A stretch of 9,486 nucleotides of DNA. Source: Bacteroidales bacterium (GTDB lineage Bacteria > Bacteroidota > Bacteroidia > Bacteroidales > VadinHA17). The position numbers and the translations under genes were made by a program. Every line of letters begins with the position of its first letter. The first letter of the stretch is position 1. A model generated the notes under the pieces. The model saw nothing but the letters and a program-made list of their open reading frames with translations. It was not told the origin of the DNA and did no database searches. This document shows, piece by piece, positions 7,432 through 9,486 of the stretch. Location of the stretch: assembly GCA_003157055.1 (NCBI GenBank), contig PMIG01000061.1:1-9486 (forward strand). Reading direction: 5' to 3'.

Positions 7432-8031
7432 TCAAAAGTCAATTGATAACTGCATATCATAAAGCGAAAATGACTTTCTGTGATATGGAGTAATTCCGTA
7501 TTTCAGAATTGCCTTTCTGTGGTATAATGTTCCATAGCCTTTATTCCTGTCCCATCCATAATCGGGGTACTCTGAATGTATCTTTTCCATATACTCATCA
7601 CGGAAAATCTTTGCGAGAACCGAAGCTGCAGCGATGGAAAGATAGAGTCCGTCGCCCTTAATTATTGTCTCATGCCTGATATTTTTATATGGATAAAACC
7701 TGTTCCCATCAATAAGCAGGAACTGGGGCTTTTGCTTTAATCCATCAATTGCCAGATGCATTGCTTTTATCGATGCCCTGAGAATATTCATTCCGTCTAT
7801 TTCATTGCTGTCAACCGATGCCACGCTCCATGCCAGTGCTTCGGAAATTATTTCCTCCCTTAAATAAGCTCTCTGTCTGGCAGTCAGCTTCTTTGAATCA
7901 TTCAATACCGGATGCTTATAGTTTTTAGGAAGTATCACCGCAGCAGCAAAAACCGGCCCTGCCAGGCACCCTCTGCCTGCCTCATCGCAGCCGGCTTCAA
8001 TAAGATTATGATAGAGGAATGATTTCAGCAT
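7432..8031 (-). CDS. rnhB: Ribonuclease HII
   Basis: The 199-aa type 2 RNase H cleaves 5' of single ribonucleotides embedded in duplex DNA, starting ribonucleotide excision repair. All family signatures are present: Asp16-Glu17 in GCDEAGRG (14-21), NDSKKLT (44-50), Asp108 in LIDGN, Asp145 in AKIFRDE, and the Tyr166 motif KGYGT (164-168) that senses the ribose 2'-OH junction. Length is normal for bacterial RNase HII. There is no C-terminal PIP-like motif that I can recognise with confidence. The gene is co-directional with the S46 peptidase but the gap contains a promoter box, so they need not be an operon. Upstream it is divergent from the T9SS cargo gene. No recognisable promoter was found for it in the 174-bp divergent region. 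Confidence 0.96.
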   Translation of the reverse strand: MLKSFLYHNLIEAGCDEAGRGCLAGPVFAAAVILPKNYKHPVLNDSKKLTARQRAYLREEIISEALAWSVASVDSNEIDGMNILRASIKAMHLAIDGLKQKPQFLLIDGNRFYPYKNIRHETIIKGDGLYLSIAAASVLAKIFRDEYMEKIHSEYPDYGWDRNKGYGTLYHRKAILKYGITPYHRKSFSLYDMQLSIDF

Positions 8032-8126
8032 TTTTGTTATTATGATAGGGCCTGATAAAAATATGCAATTATTCCTTTGGCGGCATAGGAAAAAAAGCTC
8101 TGATACAGATTTGACTTATGAGTAAG

Positions 8127-8147
8127 TTATTAACACATTTATCAACA
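8127..8147 (+). repeat. Pair of DnaA-box-like 9-mers in the divergent intergenic region
   Basis: TTATTAACA (8127-8135) and TTATCAACA (8139-8147) are direct repeats whose starts are 12 nt apart, about one helical turn. The second differs from the DnaA box TTATCCACA at one base, the first at two. They lie between the divergent starts of rnhB and the T9SS cargo gene. They could be a binding site for DnaA or another regulator, or a chance product of AT-rich sequence. Confidence 0.25.
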
Positions 8148-8175
8148 AAAACCGGTGATATGTCAAAAAAATATT

Positions 8176-8183
8176 TATTTTTG
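8176..8183 (+). promoter_or_regulatory. -7 promoter box for the T9SS cargo operon
   Basis: TATTTTTG perfectly matches TAnnTTTG and ends 22 nt before the ATG at 8206. No TTG lies at the standard -33 distance. This is the only good Bacteroidota promoter match on the plus strand of the divergent region and is the likely start for the secreted-protein gene pair. Confidence 0.45.
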
Positions 8184-8193
8184 GCCACTTGAT

Positions 8194-8200
8194 AGGGGGA
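8194..8200 (+). promoter_or_regulatory. Shine-Dalgarno-like site
   Basis: AGGGGGA lies 5 nt before the ATG at 8206. It supports that start over an in-frame ATG at 8155, which would precede the promoter box. It is notable because the other genes in the window lack such a site. Confidence 0.5.
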
Positions 8201-8205
8201 ATTTA

Positions 8206-8706
8206 ATGATAAAAGGCTATGAAATATTGATGTTCTGGCTGCTTTGCATCCCGTCAACTTTGTTTTCGCAGCAGCTGTCGCATCAGGTGCTTGTTCCTCT
8301 TGCAGGTCTTGCTTCAGGGAATTCCATAAATTATTCTCAGACCGTTGGGGAGACTGCCATTGAGATAGTCGGATGCTCTGAGTATATATTTACTCAGGGT
8401 TTTCAGCAGCCCGGGTTAAAGATTACTTCCGGAGAGGTTCCAAAAGGAACGGGAGTAAATGTTTATCCGAATCCGGTTTCGGATTTCATTACAATTGAGT
8501 TATTCAGCGAGACGGCTGAAACATTCAGAATAGACTTTATAAGTATCACCGGCAATGTTGTGATGTCTGAAAAGAAGGTCTTTGATAATAAATTCTGGTT
8601 CAAAGATCCTCTTAGCATTGAGAATCTTATCAGGGGTTTTTATCTTGTAAGGGTTTACAGCGAGGATGGAGTGATAAACAGGACATTCAAGATAGAAAAG
8701 TTATAA
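8206..8706 (+). CDS. Small secreted protein with T9SS type A C-terminal sorting domain
   Basis: This 166-aa exported protein has an N-terminal signal peptide (about 1-21, cleavage before QQ in LFSQQ). A short mature region (22-73) carries GLASGNSINYSQTVGE and FTQGFQQP, a sequence type common in short Bacteroidota secreted proteins. Residues about 84-166 form a T9SS type A sorting domain: the opening VNVYPNPVSDFITIE, a middle strand with ITGNVV, a GFYLVRV strand near the end and a basic finish (TFKIEKL). The domain directs export through the type IX machinery and is usually cleaved, with attachment to surface lipopolysaccharide. The mature part is only about 60 residues, so no enzymatic domain is present and the function is unknown. 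The gene is followed after 25 nt by another exported protein, so the two are likely cotranscribed. Confidence 0.88.
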   Translation: MIKGYEILMFWLLCIPSTLFSQQLSHQVLVPLAGLASGNSINYSQTVGETAIEIVGCSEYIFTQGFQQPGLKITSGEVPKGTGVNVYPNPVSDFITIELFSETAETFRIDFISITGNVVMSEKKVFDNKFWFKDPLSIENLIRGFYLVRVYSEDGVINRTFKIEKL

Positions 8707-8731
8707 AGCATAAATTATGGCTTTAAAAGTT

Positions 8732-9486
8732 ATGAAGAAATACTTTATGATAATAGCGCTTACTGCGGTTAGCAGCTGTATATGCGCACAGAACAATGTC
8801 CCTCTCGGAATTAATTACCAGGCTGTTGCCAGGAATAACAGCGGCACTGAGCTTGCTAATACAAAGATAAGCGTCAAATTTTCAATAATCTCCGGCGATC
8901 CGCTGGGTACGCTTGTTTACCAGGAGCTTCACCAGGATATTATTACATCAAAATTCGGAGTTTTTTCGCTCGTTATCGGTCATGGAGTTCCGACAAGCGT
9001 ATCTCCTCTTTCTTCCCTTGCAGACATAGCGTGGAAGGATGCCAACCATTATCTGAAGGTTGAAGTGAAATTCGAGAATGATTTTATGGATATGGGAACA
9101 ATGCAGTTTCTTGCAGTTCCCTATGCGCTCTATGCTCAGAAATCACTCGAACCCGGCCCAACAGGCCCGAAGGGCGACAAAGGCGATCCGGGAGATCCGG
9201 CATCAGACAGTCAGTCTCTCTCATTTGATGGCGTCAACCTTAAAATTGATCGTGGCAATACTGTCAACCTTTCAAGTCTGAATGTTCCTCATCAGCTTTC
9301 TTTAATAGGAGATACTCTTTCGATACTTGGGGGAAATAAGGTTGCTTTGACTAATCAAATACAGGATTTACAGCTCGACATAAATCAGAAGCTTAAAATT
9401 ACCAAGAATTCTGCTGCAACTGAAATTGACCTCTCTCCTTATAAACAGAACCTTACTTACACGCCCGCCACGGGAATGCTAAGCAT
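8732..9486 (+). CDS. Exported surface protein with collagen-like segment, 5' part
   Basis: The reading frame is open to the window end (251 codons plus two bases), so the C-terminus is missing. Residues 1-19 are a signal peptide with probable cleavage in CICA before Q20. Residues about 24-135 form a conserved Bacteroidota N-terminal beta domain: GINYQAVARNNSG (26-38), FGVFSLVIG, YLKVEVKF and a closing FLAVPYALYAQ. Then come five Gly-X-Y triplets (142-156), two related beta repeats (162-183 and 188-209), a short heptad-like segment (206-223) and the start of another repeat (NLTYTPATGMLS). Proteins of this layout usually end in a tail-fibre-like, S74 chaperone or T9SS domain, which cannot be seen here. 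An in-frame ATG at 8717 is possible, but 8732 starts directly at the MKK of the signal peptide. A surface-adhesin or fibre role is inference. Confidence 0.85.
   Translation, partial: MKKYFMIIALTAVSSCICAQNNVPLGINYQAVARNNSGTELANTKISVKFSIISGDPLGTLVYQELHQDIITSKFGVFSLVIGHGVPTSVSPLSSLADIAWKDANHYLKVEVKFENDFMDMGTMQFLAVPYALYAQKSLEPGPTGPKGDKGDPGDPASDSQSLSFDGVNLKIDRGNTVNLSSLNVPHQLSLIGDTLSILGGNKVALTNQIQDLQLDINQKLKITKNSAATEIDLSPYKQNLTYTPATGMLS
9155..9199 (+). repeat. Collagen-like Gly-X-Y repeat within the surface protein
   Basis: Five consecutive triplets are encoded, GPT-GPK-GDK-GDP-GDP, directly after the N-terminal beta domain. The Lys/Asp-rich pattern resembles the ion-paired triplets of bacterial collagens. 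Five triplets are too few to form a stable triple helix alone but may trimerise together with flanking domains. Confidence 0.9.
9215..9358 (+). repeat. Two degenerate protein beta repeats of about 22 aa
   Basis: Residues 162-183 and 188-209 of the surface protein share the pattern (S/Q)LS-x-x-G(D)-x-L-x-I-x-x-GN-x-V-x-L, for example LKIDRGNTVNL and LSILGGNKVAL. The sequence NLTYTPATGMLS at the window edge looks like the start of another copy of the same strand-turn-strand unit. Divergence at the DNA level suggests old duplications. Confidence 0.7.

Noticed and set aside
8127..8147. Replication origin suggested by DnaA-like 9-mers
   Set aside because: There are only two imperfect boxes, with no dnaA, dnaN or other origin-linked gene and no cluster of boxes. 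Kept only as a weak regulatory-site candidate.
8069..8257. Minus-strand open frame of 62 codons upstream of rnhB
   Set aside because: It spans the divergent promoter region and overlaps the signal peptide of the T9SS cargo gene. Its translation has no recognisable features and there is no supporting start signal.
8732..8792. Lipoprotein signal (lipobox) at the start of the collagen-like protein
   Set aside because: The cysteine in AVSSC lacks the usual leucine at -3 and Gly/Ala at -1, and a standard signal peptidase I site (CICA before Q) follows directly.
9078..9281. Plus-strand open frame of 67 codons
   Set aside because: It is out of frame inside the collagen-like surface protein gene, whose frame is open throughout and shows a signal peptide and known motifs.

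Overview
The window looks like chromosomal DNA from a Bacteroidota species, probably an environmental or free-living member of the Bacteroidales or a relative. The clues are a DUF5916 outer-membrane protein, an S46 dipeptidyl-peptidase, a type IX secretion (T9SS) sorting domain, a 'GINYQAVARNNSG'-type secreted protein, a TonB-like N-terminus, and several TAnnTTTG boxes upstream of genes (the Bacteroidota -7 promoter element). Shine-Dalgarno sites are mostly absent, which is also typical of the phylum. I see no mobile element, tRNA, rRNA, CRISPR array or pseudogene. The assignment below phylum is inference.

Layout, left to right. Positions 1-54 (minus) hold the first 18 codons of a probable TonB-family energy transducer that leaves the window. 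A candidate promoter and a clean intrinsic terminator (159-190) separate it from a large DUF5916/CBM9-like outer-membrane protein (213-2855, minus). Next upstream on the minus strand is a two-gene unit: a SiaC-like DUF1987 protein (3569-3988) followed by a free-standing prolyl-tRNA-editing deacylase (3078-3572), joined by a 4-nt ATGA overlap. Then come RNase HI (4059-4538) and a MarC-family membrane protein (4528-5112), which overlap by 11 nt. A strong intrinsic terminator with a promoter box at its edge (5130-5180) separates marC from an S46 dipeptidyl-peptidase (5209-7359). RNase HII (7432-8031) follows. All of these genes are on the minus strand.

At about 8032-8205 the direction flips. This 174-bp divergent intergenic region holds a paired 9-mer repeat and a perfect TATTTTTG box. 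It drives a plus-strand pair of secreted proteins: a 166-aa protein with a T9SS C-terminal sorting domain (8206-8706), and the start of a cell-surface protein with a conserved N-terminal beta domain, five collagen-like Gly-X-Y triplets and short beta repeats (8732-9486, cut by the window end).

Together the genes are mostly ordinary housekeeping (RNA:DNA hybrid removal by both RNase H types, tRNA proofreading) mixed with envelope and exported functions (TonB-like, DUF5916 barrel, periplasmic dipeptidase, T9SS cargo, collagen-like surface protein). I do not see a clear new defence or mobile system. The parts most worth a second look are the exported pair at the right end and the translational coupling of a SiaC-like regulator to a tRNA-editing enzyme.
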